64,000 bases of DNA from Rhexocercosporidium sp. MPI-PUGE-AT-0058 (GCA_020746875.1 JAGTJL010000022.1:186001-250000); one strand, 5' to 3'; counted from the stretch's first letter, positions 34,048-46,261 are shown. Program-made: numbers and translations. Notes: generated from the letters alone by a model not told the origin.

Positions 34048-34457
34048 AACATTCACTCCATCCATCCATCCATTCAATCGATGCTTTTCAAAGGAGGAAA
34101 AAAAACAGCTTGGTATTGGTATAGGTACTATAGAGAGACTGAGAGAGAGGGAGAGCCAACAAAAAACCACCACACGGCGGGCGCCCATAAACTTTTTCTT
34201 CAATCCGTTTATCGGATCTTTCTTTCTTCCTTTCCCTTCTTTCTGTTCTTCCGTCTCTCTGTCCTGTGTTCGTAATATACCGTCTGGTCTGATCTGGTCT
34301 AGGGATGTAGGATATGCAATATGCATGCAAGAAACGCATGAGTGTAATCGCAGAAAGGACGACCTGGGAACAAACTCCTTCGCCGAGTCCAGCATAGCCT
34401 AGCCTTCATAGCCTGGCCTGGCCCATTCAAACAATATCAAACGACCAAACAGCCCTC

Positions 34458-36101
34458 TCAAACGCCTTTATCACACCCGATCCGTCCCAGCAACTCCTTC
34501 CTATCACTATGACCCGGCAAACTGACTCCGCTGGCACTGCTCGACGTCTTCTTATACTTATTAGTATTGAAACTCCTCCCCTTCAGATTGATAGATTCAA
34601 CACCGACTTCCTCCTCATAGGGCGGCAACTCCATCTCCTCGATCTGTTCAATGGTCGAGATGATCTTCTCATCCAAGAGATCCTCCTCTTCGTCTTCACC
34701 TTCATCGTCGCTCCGCACATCATCTGCATCTCCGCCCTTGAGGACGCGGATTGCCACCTTGACGATCATGGAGAACCAGACGACAGTCAGGAATTGGAGG
34801 AAGAGGAGGGCGCTCAGGAATCCCCACTTGATCTTGTGGTTAAAGCAGACGACGCCCTCTGGGTTGCGGAATGGGTCGAGGAGATGTCCGAATCGATCGG
34901 GAGCTGGGAAGGGCCCTTTGATGGAGCCAGTTTTGCCACTGTAGCAGCCATAATCGATGGTTTCTGGGATGTCGGCCCAGACTGAGTAGCAAATCATGCA
35001 GAAGATTACATGGCGAGTAGCGAACCAAACAGTCATGAACAGTCCAAAGAGGACGTCACAAACGGTAGTGCAGCCCATGTACTTGAGACATTTCGCAAGC
35101 TGTGAAAGTATATTAGAAGCGAAACTTTCAAATTGGAGGGGTAACTTACTGGGAAGACAAGATCTACAGAATCCATAGTGCAGAGGATGAGATTAGCGAC
35201 CTTGGTTTGGTGATAGCCATAACTCGTGAAAATCAATGCGGTCGTAACGATATGGTGGGCCAACATCTGCCAGTGGTCTTTTCTCCTTTCCTCGAGGTGG
35301 ATAACCAGAATCTGCTGGAGCCAAAAAGCATATTGCACGAGGATATACCACTTCCGAAGTCCGTCCATCTCGCGATTTGGCCAATTGGTCCAGAGCTCCT
35401 TGAAATCCCACATGTAGTCGGAATTTGATAGGATGTACTGTGTCTGTTAGTAACAAGTATTTTCCTTCACAATTGCTGCAACTCACCAATCCCAAAGTCC
35501 AAGCAGTCGTAGCATAGATCCAGAGCCAAGCCTGCTCGGCGAATCTTGTCTGATCTCTCTGGGTTTTTACTCCCCCCTTTTTCGCCAGAGGGGTGAGGAT
35601 GTACTCCATTACTGCGGCGCGAAGACCAGTAAAGACAACAATCCAAAAGAACACCATCCAAGCATCATTCCACCCCGCACGATATGCGCCCGAGTCGGCA
35701 TTGTAGTAGGAGAGCTCAAAGAACTTGCGAGCATGTCTGCGGGCTCGAGGAAAGCACATATGGGTCAGGGAGAGGAGCATCAGGAGGTTGACAGAAAGAC
35801 CTAGAGAATTTGTGTTAGCAGTGTTTTATTTATTTCTTTACTTCAATTGAAGGAATTGGTGAGGTCGCATACCAATCTGATGTTGAAAAATCCACCCGCA
35901 AATTATCTCTCGAGGCCCATCTTCTTTCCTCTTGGTTTTCCTCCTGACAGTCATTGTGTGCGCAGTGTACCCGTCCTCAGCATCCCCAACAGCTGGTGTG
36001 TACTCAATGCCGCCCACATTGTCGCCATTCTGATGTAGCCACTCCTGCGCAGCCTCAAGCTTCTCCTTTTGGATCTCTATAGCCGCCGGGGTACCAGTCA
36101 T
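34458..36101 (-). CDS. LAG1: sphingosine N-acyltransferase (ceramide synthase, Lag1/Lac1 family)
   Basis: ER enzyme that joins fatty acyl-CoA to a sphingoid base to make ceramide. Exons 36101-35873, 35800-35487, 35437-35150 and 35099-34458 give 490 residues, all in phase. The TLC/Lag domain spans about residues 155-400: the Lag1 motif WQMLAHHIVTTALIFTSY holds the catalytic His pair, and TMDSVDLVFPLAKCLKYM carries the conserved acidic residues. About seven to eight hydrophobic segments are visible. The C terminus has an acidic stretch (SDDEGEDEEEDLLDEK), the usual site of CK2-type phosphorylation in Lag1 proteins. The start MTGTPAAIEIQ is the first ATG of a well-behaved frame; a longer upstream frame exists but has leader-like composition. 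Fungi commonly have two or three paralogues, and which one this is cannot be decided here. Confidence 0.92.
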
Positions 36102-37316
36102 TGTGTCTTTTTGCCGTTGCGCGCAAGTTAAAAAGGAGGGAGGGTTGGAGAGAGGTAGTTCGAGGGAGGAGGGAGGTAACGAGCGAATTGACCTCGATTG
36201 GAGGGCAGAAAAGACTCCCAAGCTCTTTCGATGATTTAGGAGTCGACGGGCATGAATTCTAGGGTATAATTGGGCTGAAAGAAATGGAATGAGCGTGGTG
36301 TTGAGGACCTGGGGGCCGGGGACCTTGTTGCTTGGGCTTCGGCTTGTTCGAGCAAGGCGGTGTGGAGTTGGATATTTTTCTGGTGAGAGGTGCCGGGTTG
36401 GTTGGCTGTCGAGTGGCGCTCGCGACAGGAGGTGATCTGGTGTGAACTGGAAGTGATCGACGAACAATATGAAGAACAAGGAAGGCAGGTATTGATAGTA
36501 GAGAAGGTAGCAGGAGAGAATCTCAGCTTCTTTTCGCGATCGATCTTGGTCTAGGAAGTATGCGACGTCAACAAGAGAGGAAGGGTAAGTTGGAAAATTG
36601 TGTGGATTGCCATCTGTTCTTGTCACACGTCCAGGAGGTCTCTCAAGTCCCTCCTTCTCCCCATATATAACAAGGGGTCCGTCCGTTACGCCTTCTTGCG
36701 CTGGCTTGCATTTCCTTGCCCTGCCGCACTTGCCTGCACATTCCTTTACTTTACTTTACTTTATCTTGTCTTCACGGGCTCCTTGCGGGTGTACCTTTTT
36801 TGGCTGACCTCGGGAGCTGAGCCTCTTCCCCTGATGCACCTCGACCCGAGAAAGCTTAACGAGTGTTAGTCTGCTGCTGACATGCAGCAATAAGCTTCCT
36901 CTGATAGGCATACTGTACTGTAGATAGAACATTTCACTTCACTAATCCGACGACTATGTCGTGCTGACGATGAGAACTCGGGGAAAGCTTCATGTGGTAT
37001 GGACCCGAGGTTTACTTTCGAGACGAGATTCAGGGGTAGGAGGAGGAGTCTGGATCCAGCCTCCCACTCCACCAGCCCCACTAATGAAATGTTGAATGAT
37101 TGGACTCTGAGTGGATGTTGGACAAAATATTTGAAGGCGGGTAATTTCATTCAAAAGATAACCAGAGTCCGTACGTTCCTATACATATCCTTCCATCCTA
37201 CGCCTGCTATGGCGGGGCCAAATTCATTGAACGCCTGAAGAATACAAGTCCACTTGGACACCCTGCCTTCAACATCCTCCCATATGTCATATCCCATCCA
37301 CTCTGTGACCGACATC
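36102..37316. other. ceramide synthase upstream region and Bax-inhibitor 3' side
   Basis: 1.2 kb between two same-strand (minus) genes. A CTTTA tandem (36744-36763) lies in the presumed ceramide synthase promoter. No coding evidence. Confidence 0.45.
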
Positions 37317-38324
37317 CTAGTTGTTCTGCTGGCTGTTGAGGATCCGGAGAATGTTGAGGAACAAGTTGATAATATCAAGGTAAAGACTGATCGCAGCGGC
37401 AATCTCCTCCTCAACATGATAATGTCTCATAATAAGCTGCGTATCAACCAGGATATAAGCCGAGAAGATGAGCGCCCCAATGCCGGAATATGCCAACTCG
37501 ACCGTGCTGCTGTGAGGGAAGAAAGCAGCCATGAATCCGAATAGGACCAAGGCCCACAGTCCTCCAAACAGGTATGGCATCCACGATGTGAAGTCATACT
37601 TGGTCTGGCATGCAAATAGAGTGAGAGCGACAAAGATTCCGGCTGTGAGGAGGACGGCTTGGAGGACGATTCGTGACTGGTAGAAGGATACGATGACCGA
37701 GATTGAGTATGCTTCGAAAGCTGTAAAGCCACTATGGATGGATTAGTCCATGTCATCGTCTGCTTTAGAGACGTTGAAGTACGTACCTGAGGAAGAGAAG
37801 ATTGGTAGGATAGGACTTGCGCTTCCAGTATGTAAGGATCAGGAAACCGATAGCACCGAAGAGCTAGAGGACTTAGTTAGCATAGAAAAATAGACTCGAA
37901 GGATGGATAGGACAAACCGAAAGCCACATCATCCACTGATTACTCTGGATCCATGTTCGGTAAGAGTCGCTGAAGAAAGAGACAGAGCTCAAGACCGCAG
38001 TTGCGATGAGTTGGACGGAGAGGATAGCATAGACCTTTCGGACAAAGGCCATACGGATATCTATCGAAGCCTCAGACACCGAACCGCCGAACTAGAGAGC
38101 TGTTAGATTTATCGCAACGTCCTTAGGGTTCCCAGCCTGCTCACCTTGAAGTCATCTGGTATGTTGTCCTCGCTGCTTCTGGGGGCACCTCCGAGGAGAG
38201 CCTCTTGATCTGTCGACGAGCTGGATGGTTGATCTGCGTAGGAGGGGGGAGCTTGGCTGTAGTTCGCAGTGTCATCGAAGGAGTCGCGCTGCGGCGCTGC
38301 CGTGTACTTTGTAGTTTTGGACAT
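37317..38324 (-). CDS. Bax inhibitor-1 family protein (TMBIM, Bxi1-like)
   Basis: Multi-pass ER/vacuolar membrane protein of the TMBIM family, linked to calcium leak, unfolded-protein response and cell-death control. Exons 38324-38145, 38091-37918, 37863-37787 and 37731-37317 give 281 residues. The first 60 residues are cytosolic and Pro/Ser-rich with a PPSY motif. The family start block IRMAFVRKVYAILSVQL follows, then WMMWL, GFTAFEAYSISVIVSFY and about seven membrane segments. Near the C terminus, ALIFSAYILVDTQLIM contains the conserved Asp of the calcium-leak pore, and AAISLYLDIINLFLNILRI is the classic C-terminal block. An in-frame upstream ATG at 38432 would add 36 residues, but the shorter start fits the family better. 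Confidence 0.92.
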
Positions 38325-39177
38325 CGTGTTTGGTGGGGTTGATAGCGGAAACTGTGATGTATTGGATGCTGTGGTTGAAGATATTGGAAGGAGAGAGATG
38401 GGTGGCGCGGCTGGGTTGTAGCTGATGACCACCTGTGAGTGGCGGCGGGATGATGGTCATGTCATCTGAGGGGCGACGCTAGCGGGCCGCCCTCTTTGAT
38501 ACCACAGGCAAACTTACATCCTCACCCAACAGCCCTCTGGAATGGAATGCGAGGCAATCTTACATCTGCATTTTCTACATCTACTTTGGCAGAAATATAA
38601 AGTGAAATTGGAAGTCTCATGAGATGTCCACACATCTGGGAGAGAAGCGTCCCTACCAAGAGGAAACGCTGAAGAAGTCTGGGGAAGGAATAAGTGGGTG
38701 TCTGGATCTTGCAAGTAAACTGAGTTAGGTACTAAACCTAAGGTATCCAGAATGGTTATTGTGCTGTTCAGAATCGCTATCATGGCTCGAGGCTCGGCCG
38801 GGTTGAGTAATTCTTAGTGAACATGGTATTTCCTCTGTCTCGGGATTTTAGGCTCTCAGGCACTCTTTGACATTTTCATTGCTATAACCACAAAAATAAT
38901 ATAGAACCACAAAGAGTTCACAGCCGTCCACTTGTGCCTCTATCACAAGAAGGTTGGAGAAGGAAAAAAGTAATTTAGCTGCGCATTAGAAGATTGATAA
39001 GAAAACACGTTATTAGCTTTTCAAAGCCAGAATAGTTCTTGCAAATGCCGTCAAGGACCCGCAAAAGAATTTCCTCATCAACAACTTGGATCTCAAGCAA
39101 CAGACCATTTGTTGCCAAGCCATGCTTTGTCCTTCCAAAGTCCACTAGCCATTCGCAAGGTATCATTCACCGCATCT
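38325..39177. other. intergenic between septin 3' end and Bax-inhibitor start
   Basis: 850 bp holding the Bax-inhibitor promoter and septin 3' sequence. Short frames (38514-38783, 38975-39166) show no family motif. Confidence 0.45.
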
Positions 39178-40730
39178 CTATGCCTCGGAGTCAGTGTGCG
39201 CTCCATTCGTGGCTTCCAGATGTGCGCTCTGCTCTCGGTGCATTCTAGCCTCGATCTCCTTAAGTTGACTCTCACGAGCCAACAACTCCTGTCTCTTCTC
39301 GTTGATTTCTCTTTGGACCTTAACTTCGATTTCTCGGAGCTTCTCCTCTTCACGGCGGAGTTGCTCTTCCTTTAGGCGAACAGATTGGGATGCAAGGTCC
39401 TCTGGGTTCATCGAAGAATCGCTGTAACTCTAGTTAGCATTCGTATAAAAAGTTCAGGTAGTTGCACTTACGCTCCAGCACCACCCTCAACACTCTTGCT
39501 AAGCTTCTCGGTACGGTAATTTTCGTAGAGGAAATCGTGTGTGATCTCCTTCAAATCTGCCAAATGGCTGTGGAGAAGGGCGCTGCGAATGGCGAGGAAG
39601 TCGGAATGTCTTGGGTTGTCCACCTCTACAACACCCCATGGATATTGTCTAGCTCTGACCTTGCGGCCTCCAATCTCAACAACCTCCTCAGAACCAACAA
39701 TGGCGAATGGCATCAGTCCACGGAGCTCAGCGTTTTCCTCAACAGTATCCTCGTCATCCTCCTCGATGTCGTATGGGAAGTTGTAGACGGGGATTCTGTA
39801 GTGTTCGATGTCCTCCATAACAAGCTTCTTCGATTCAGCAAGCTCAGCTGGTGTAAGAGAATCGGCCTTGCCAATGACGGGGATGACGTTAACACGAGGA
39901 GAGAGGCGCTTCATGAGTTCGATGTCCAGCTCGCGGAGACTGTAGTTTGTCAGAGGGCTGTGATCCGTTTGTAGCACGAGATGTACTCACCCATGGCCAG
40001 TGGGGGTGATGAAGTAGAGAAGAGCATGAACACGGTTGTCGCGGAAGCGGGGGTTACGCTTGATACGAGACTCCTCCGCGAGAATATCATCGTACTGTCG
40101 TTCAAGATAGCCTACGATTTCACCAAAGCTACAGGCCTTGTCAGCACCCCTGTAGGTCCAATCTCCAGAGCAATTCTTACCTTGCCTCATTGTCAATCTG
40201 GTCTCCAAAGCCTGGCGTGTCTACGATGGTCAGAGAGATGCGGGTTCCTTCTTCGTCCAATTCAAGCTCTGCAGTGTTGTTAGTTGGTATGCTCGACGTA
40301 TGTAGGATTTGGTTCGTAATGCGCACCAACAGTGATGGGCTTGATCCGGACTCCTTCCTCGAGGTGAGCATTTGTCGCATCATCAGCATCCTTTCCAGCC
40401 AGCACTTTCTTTCCGCACAGAGTGTTCACGAAGGTTGTTCGGCCTGGCGCAATGAGTCAATTGTCTCGTGAGGGTGTCGTAGGTGTCGTCCGACGTACCT
40501 GTGCCCGAGGCACCACAAACCATCAAACAAAACTGGATACCCTTCTTGACATTCTTCTTTCTGCGGATCTTGATCTGTAGTGAAGCTAACATTAGTACTG
40601 GCTCAGCAGCTTGTCGATGTGCGGAAAACAAACCCCAGCATGGTACTGCCAGGCAACGCTGTGGTCAGAACAGGCAAAAGGGGGTGGCCAAGAGGGAGTA
40701 TCAACATACTGCGCTCAATGGAGAAGACAT
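39178..40730 (-). CDS. septin, Cdc11/AspA type
   Basis: Filament-forming GTPase of the septin ring; closest by eye to yeast Cdc11 (AspA of Aspergillus). Exons 40730-40710, 40574-40499, 40443-40327, 40268-40181, 40128-39991, 39939-39472 and 39421-39178 give 383 residues with every phase consistent. A polybasic phosphoinositide-binding stretch (RRKKNVKKG, 11-19) precedes the P-loop GASGTGRTT (28-36), where Arg replaces the usual Lys just as in Cdc11. G3 is VDTPGFGD and G4 is IGKADSLT. The septin unique element region reads PFAIVGSEEV and RARQYPWGVVEV. Residues about 315-365 form a Glu/Lys/Arg-rich coiled coil. The 21-nt first exon (MSSPLSA) is the least certain part. It is divergent from the PROPPIN gene. 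Confidence 0.92.
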
Positions 40731-41309
40731 GGTTGTAGATGTACGAGCAAAACAATAGATGGCGTCTCGATTCAAAGTCGTCTCGTCGTGATGGGTATCA
40801 AAGAAGAGGGCGAGGTTGGTTGTCCGATTGCGAGTTGGGGGGGAAAGATACGGGTACGGTACTGCAAGTAAAGTATCACGAAATTGAGAGTCGCGGTCCG
40901 GAGTAATAAATTTGAGTCTCAGGGTTAGCGAAATGCGGGAAGGGGGAGAGGCTGCAAGTGCAAGTGCAAGTGCAAGTCCCAGTGCAAGTCGAGCAGGTGG
41001 ACCGATAGGGGTCAGGGGGAAAGAGGGAAGGAGCGAGGGAGCTAACCAGTCACGCTACTGGCCGAGGCTGCATGGGCGGGCGCCGCCTGATAAGCTCGAG
41101 CTCATCGTGAGCCAGCCTTGCGACTTTGGACGGCGACAACATCTAGGCCAGTATTTATTTACCTGCGTCCTGCGTATCTGCTATCGTGAGAGCGGTAGAC
41201 TCACAAACAATATGCGCACGACCCCATAGCATATACCATCTTCTTCTAAAATTATTCTCTCTTCTACCTACAAAGCTTCTCCGGACCACCCCCCTCAACA
41301 CTTCCCACC
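40731..41309. promoter_or_regulatory. divergent promoter, septin / PROPPIN
   Basis: 579 bp between two divergent ATGs. It contains a GCAAGT tandem (about four units, 40952-40978) and a pyrimidine-rich stretch with CCCCCTCAACACTTCCCACC immediately before the PROPPIN start. No TATA box was recognised. Confidence 0.5.
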
Positions 41310-42691
41310 ATGAACACCAGACCAGCTATTGAGAGCGAAAGCTCGAGTATCGCTCTGTCGGCCAGCTTCAACCACGATGCCAGCTGCTTCTCTGTTGGAC
41401 TCAATACCGGCTTTTGCAGTTAGTTTTCTTTCTCCGGCTCCACAGGAGATCCTGTTACTGACGTCTCCTCGCAGTATTCAATTCAGAGCCGTGCCAGCTC
41501 CGAGTCTCTCGAGGTACTGCTCCACCGAATCAACATTCTAGCAACACATACTGAAGGGATCGCAGATTTCAACGCTGGCATAGGGTCTGCCCAGATGCTT
41601 GGAAAGGCAAACTTCATCGCGCTGATCGGCGGGGGAGGCAGCCCAAGTTTCCGCAGAACAAAGTCAGTTCCGATGCGCCGGGTGTTCTGGAAGAAGCTGG
41701 TCCTGATACAAATACAGGTCGTCATCTGGGATGATGCGAAGCAACAGGTTGCTATCCAAATACCCGTCCTTACGACCGTTCGTGGTGTACGACTATCGAG
41801 GACTCATGTCGTCGTCGCCCTTCAAAATAGCGTCCGGGTCTACAAATTCAAGAGTCCGGCAGAGCTCTGGTCCGTCTTCGAAACTGCCGACAACCCACTC
41901 GGTCTGTGTTGTTTGACCGCAACGTCTCTTGCTTTCCCCGGAAGAACACCGGGACAAGTCCAGCTCGTTGAACTCTCCACGGGCAATGTCAGCATCATAC
42001 CAGCTCATGGCTCAGCACTGAGAGCTATTGACATCAGCCGTGACGGAGAGACTTTAGCAACAGCAAGCGAGACAGTAGGGGAAGATTTCCCACCTCCGTA
42101 TAATTCTGCTGACATTCCTAGGGAACCTTGATTCGAGTATTTGCAACCAGTAACTGTGCTCGCATTGCAGAACTAAGACGTGGTGTTGACCACGCGACCA
42201 TTTTTTCAATATCGATTGCTCCATCCGGCCAGCTGTTGGCAGTCACTTCCGACAAATCGACACTTCACGTATTCGACATTCCTCATCCTTCGAAGCCACC
42301 AAGGACCGAAAGTCCGACACTAAATCGAAGACTGACCACCATGGGAAGTGGAGCAGGCAGCCCTGGCCCGAGCGATGTTGACACCAGTCAGAAATGGGGA
42401 ATTTTGGGACGTATTCCTCTTCTACCGAGAGTTTTCTCTGATGTTTACTCTTTTGCTTCCGCTCATTTCGAGATTGGCGACGAACCACTCTACGGAAGTT
42501 CAACTCCCCTAAATAGTGACACTGCCTTCCGACCGCCAAAAGGAATTCTAGGATGGACGAGTGATCACAGCATCATAGTCATTGGAGCTGGACAAGATGG
42601 TAGGTGGGAGAAGTTTGTGATTGCAGAAGGCGAAGACGGTCGGCGGTATTGTGTACGAGATGGCTGGAAACGGTATCTCGGCGCGAACTGA
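41310..42691 (+). CDS. HSV2: PROPPIN, HSV2/SVP1-like protein 2 (WIPI family)
   Basis: Seven-bladed WD-like propeller that binds phosphatidylinositol 3-phosphate and acts in autophagy-related membrane traffic. Exons 41310-41418, 41475-41513, 41566-42074 and 42122-42691 give 408 residues. Family marks are NHDASCFSVGLNTGF in blade 1, FNAGIGSAQML, VIWDDAKQQVAIQ, SVFETADNPLGLCC, RAIDISRDGETLATASETGT and the lipid-binding ELRRG (FRRG position, with Leu replacing Phe). Between FRRTK and VVIWDD lie 54 extra in-frame nucleotides (about 41661-41715) that do not fit the family; they could be an intron with a weak donor (GTTCCG), giving 391 residues. Hsv2 is preferred over Atg18 because of overall length and the blade-3 sequence, but the paralogue call is not certain. 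Confidence 0.88.
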
Positions 42692-43009
42692 TTTTTACGA
42701 TTGATTGTCATTTTAGCGTGGCGTGTCTGGGCATCACTGGCATAAGGGCGCCGGGATTTGATTTTAGTTATCGTTGGTCATTTGGGTCAACAAAATGGCA
42801 GAGGTAAGGTTTGCTCTTGATATGCTTGCTGTTCATAGACAGAGCAACACACTCCAGGGAGATAGATGAGCTGAATACAGCCTTGTTGTTTTTGATTTTG
42901 GGCTCTGAATATTCCGCATTTTAGCGGGCTCTGCCTAGAGCAAAACTTTACGGGCATAATTTTGTGATCGACTTTTGCTTCCAAAATACGACTTGACATT
43001 ACTTGTCGC
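42692..43009. other. convergent intergenic spacer
   Basis: 318 bp between the stops of the PROPPIN gene (+) and the Ist3-like gene (-). Presumably two 3' untranslated regions; nothing else was seen. Confidence 0.4.
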
Positions 43010-44004
43010 CTAAGAGTACCGTCTAGAAGGGTGGCGCCTATCTTCAACAGAACCTTCCCTCCTTCTCGGTCGTTCCTTAGACCTATCGGGCCCTCCTCGA
43101 TCCCGACCATCTCTCCTAGGACTGTCCCTTCGGTGTTTAGACTCCCCACGCTCATCCGTCTTCCCAGACTTCCTGCTCCTCTCCCCTCTAGACTCATCAA
43201 CCCTCTCTGTAGTCCGCTCTCTCTCCCGCGACCGTCTCCTCTCTCGGTGTTCACTTCGATGATGAGAACGACGACTCACACTCTCCTTCGCATCTTCCTC
43301 CTTCGGCCGTCGTGACCTATGATGATGATGCCTCGACTTCTCCTTCTCCTTCCCAGACTTCTTCCCCTCCTTCAACCTAGCCAAAGCCATCGTAACCTCC
43401 TCCTTCTTCTCCTGCACCAAATACGCCTTCATCGGATCCTCATCATCATGATCCTGGATAAGTTTCGCCAGTTCGCGCTCCTCTTTCAGCATAGGTCTCT
43501 CCTCCTCACTCTCACTCTCATCTGTCCGCCTTCTTTTCCTCCTGCCTTCTCCGTCGTCATCTACTTCTGGCGGCCGTTGCGTGAGATCGTGTCCTTCTTC
43601 AGCTTCGTCGTCTTTTTTCTTATATCTTGTATGATCAACTTTCAACGTTCTTCCCATAATAACTGTCCCTCCCAGGTTATCAACCGCCAAATCTGTGCTG
43701 CGTTGATCCTCGTATTTTAGGAATGCAAAACCCTTGGATTTTCCTGTCTCCTTGTCGCGGATCAGGTTGATGTATGTCGGCTCGCCGTACTGGGAGAATA
43801 TTGTAACAACGTCACCTTCGGAGAGCTCGAATGGGAGACCTCCAATGTAGATGTAGGCCGTGTCGCGATAGTCTACATGCCATGATGCGTCTGGGGAGCT
43901 ATGAGAAGTTAGTATAATTGAATTGAAACGAGTTAGAGATGTACTTACACTCCAGCCTCAAGCTCACGCTTGTTCAGCTCCTGGATTTGCCTGATACTCT
44001 GCAT
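43010..44004 (-). CDS. IST3: Ist3/Cwf29/RBMX2-like spliceosomal RRM protein
   Basis: U2 snRNP/RES-complex type RNA-binding protein. Exons 44004-43949 and 43898-43010 give 314 residues. The N-terminal MQSIRQIQELNKRELEAG and SWHVDYRDTAYIYIGGLP are typical of Ist3/RBMX2 (the DYRDTAYI block carries RNP2). RNP1 is GKSKGFAFLKYED, then AVDNLGGTVIMGRTLKVDH completes the RRM. After residue about 115 the tail is long, acidic then Arg/Ser/Glu/Lys-rich with RRRSRERER-type clusters and a His run (RHHHHR). The tail is much longer than in yeast Ist3 but usual in filamentous fungi and animals. It is divergent from the dynein light intermediate chain gene. Confidence 0.93.
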
Positions 44005-44381
44005 CGTGAGGTGGTGGGAGTTGAAAGTTGTCGCAGTCTCAGCGCAATCCTTGGTGGGTGGTTGGCGCAAGGCTGCGAAGCTCAAAAAATAATGCCCGCC
44101 GCCCTGGTCTAGCCTGGCCCTTGCCTCGCGTGTTGACCGAACGGAACGCGTTCACAACTTTATGCCCGACTTTCTTAGGGAGAAGAGAGGAGAGTTACAG
44201 GTACCATGGGAATCGAACAACCTCTGATACCCGAATCGCAAGCTCGTCGCAGATGAATCCAAGAGCACGAATGGTCAAGCTGCGATAGCTCTGAAAAGCA
44301 AGCAATCCCAATTAAATACCGATTCTGCTGGACGGACTGGACCTCCTGAACCCGCAATCGCAGCTATACCTCTACTCCGCC
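44005..44381. promoter_or_regulatory. divergent promoter, Ist3-like / dynein LIC
   Basis: 377 bp between divergent ATGs. No TATA box or repeat stood out; a C/T-rich patch precedes the dynein gene start (about 44338-44380). Confidence 0.45.
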
Positions 44382-46261
44382 ATGGCGTCCAACAACAGAA
44401 CTTCCACATATACGCAGGTCTCGACCTCGAGCGACCATGATAGACCGAAGAGTGCAGATGAGAAGAAGAACTTGTGGTCCTCTCTACTGGATAGTGTGGC
44501 TAGTGGAAAGCGACTGCCAGAGAAGAATATCCTCGTACTAGGTATGCTAGGCTGGATGGGCAAATGTGTAGCAAGCAGCAGTTCTGACATTGAAATAGGA
44601 GGGTCTACAGAATCGCAGAGGGAATTCCTAGAAGCTCTTTCGACGGATAATACTAGGAGGACGCAGGATCGGCAGAGCAGCAAACAGCCCCCTATAGCGA
44701 ACAATTTCGCCCTGGGATACACATACCATGATGTTCTGGATGCGGATCATGAAGGTACGACTACCCATTTGGTATTTCGTGCAGCTATGGGATCTAGCTG
44801 ATTGACTACAGATATTCTCGCTCGACTTTCAATTTACCTCCTCTCAGACCCCTCACCATCTTTCACCCCTCTCCTACAACCCCTTTTAACGCCGCAAACG
44901 ATCCCGAATACACTTATTGTTGTGCTTCTAGACTGGTCACAACCATGGTTCTGGCTCAGGCAGCTGAGGGATTGGATACGTCTCCTACGGACACTGCTCG
45001 TCTCGCTGGATGAAGACTGTAAGGAGAAAATGGAGGAGGTTATGATTAGTTGGCGAGATAGGGGTCGAGGTGGGAATAGTCTTGATGGCGGAGGGGTTAG
45101 CAACTCCACAGAGGGCGACGTTAGTCTACCGTTGGGACCTGGAGAGTGGGAGGAGGCTTTGGGGCTCCCACTATGCGTTGTGTGCCAAAATGTGAGTTCA
45201 TCTGGAAATTCAAGGAACTCGTACTTACACATTCAGTCTGACCATATCGAAAATTTGGAAAAGGAGCGGTCTTGGAAGGAGGAAGAATTTGATTTCGTTT
45301 TGCAGTTTTTGAGGACTGTTCTACTGAAGCGTAAGCCTTCCGAACAGATTTGACGGTATTCAAGCACTAACAGAAGTCCAGATGGCGCATCTCTCATCTA
45401 CACAGCACCCTCTGTCACAAGTCCACTACAGAGCCTTGTTCACTCATCTCTGGGAATACATTCTCTCCTGAAACGTCAACCTCTCAAGCACAACGTCATC
45501 GACCGTGACAAGGTGCTTGTTCCACCGAACTGGGACTCTTGGGGCAAAATCAGAGTTCTTCGGGATGGGTTCGACGTTGAAGCTATCAACAAAGGTTGGT
45601 CGGTGGATATCGAGGAATCTTACGATGCATTAGCGGTACAGAATGGTACCAATGGTGTAAATAGCCATGCATTACCAGAAGAAGATGCCCCACCTGTTCC
45701 TGGGGCTGCTGTCGAAGCATATCAAGAAACCATCCGCGACCCAAGCCTGGATGCTCTTCAGGCTACCGCCTCGGAAAGCAATGGTCTTAAATTAGAAGTC
45801 TCGAGCCTGGACGCCCAGAGCTTCTTAGCTACGCAAGTGGAAATCCTCGAGAAGATCAGACAAGGAGCTGAACCCAGCGCTATGGACAGCAGCCGTGTGG
45901 TTCGTGGCCGGCAATTGTCCCAATCGAGAGTTGAAGAAGGTGATGATGACCAGTATGATGAGGGGCGTGTCAATGAACATATTGGCCCCGTACAGTTCAA
46001 TATGGGTGGCATCCAGGTAGATGCGGATGATATGCTCCAGCGGCTGAGAGTAAGTTATCCTCAGCACCTTGATTGATATGCGAGTACTGATAGACTTCAC
46101 AGGACCGACAAACCTACCAAACGCCAGAACCAACATCACCAGGCAACGTAGGCACTCCAGACGGCAAGAATCAAAACGAAGCCCTCGCATCCTTCTTCGC
46201 AGGGCTCATGAAGAGAGGCGGCGGGAGCGCAGCCAATAGTCCCAAACCGGGAGCTTCATAG
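44382..46261 (+). CDS. cytoplasmic dynein light intermediate chain
   Basis: Accessory subunit that couples the dynein motor heavy chain to cargo adaptors. Exons 44382-44541, 44599-44754, 44812-45191, 45237-45330, 45382-46049 and 46103-46261 give 538 residues, all in phase. The Ras-like domain starts NILVLGGSTESQREFLEAL: this is a degraded P-loop without the GKS/T, as is common in fungal light intermediate chains. Further family blocks are NFALGYTYHDVLD, LIVVLLDWSQPWFWLRQL, PLCVVCQNSDHIENLEKE, LLKHGASLIYT and VPPNWDSWGKIRVL. The C-terminal 200 residues are Ser/Pro/Glu-rich with a short helix (FLATQVEILEKIRQ) that in homologues contacts adaptors. The gene ends FFAGLMKRGGGS..., another conserved piece. 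Confidence 0.93.

Larger units (their letters stand above)
31548..34457. other. gene-free 2.9 kb left of the ceramide synthase gene
   Basis: No recognisable gene on either strand. It contains a homopolymer junction of about 10 A then 13 G (33599-33622), a 12-bp tandem array (33991-34047), and CATC and GAGA short repeats nearby. From about 34,050 the sequence should be the 3' untranslated region of the ceramide synthase gene. Confidence 0.45.

Noticed and set aside
44175..44290. tRNA-like sequence GGAATCGAACAACC
   Set aside because: No acceptor stem, D-arm or anticodon arm could be paired; not a tRNA. I found no other tRNA or rRNA candidate.
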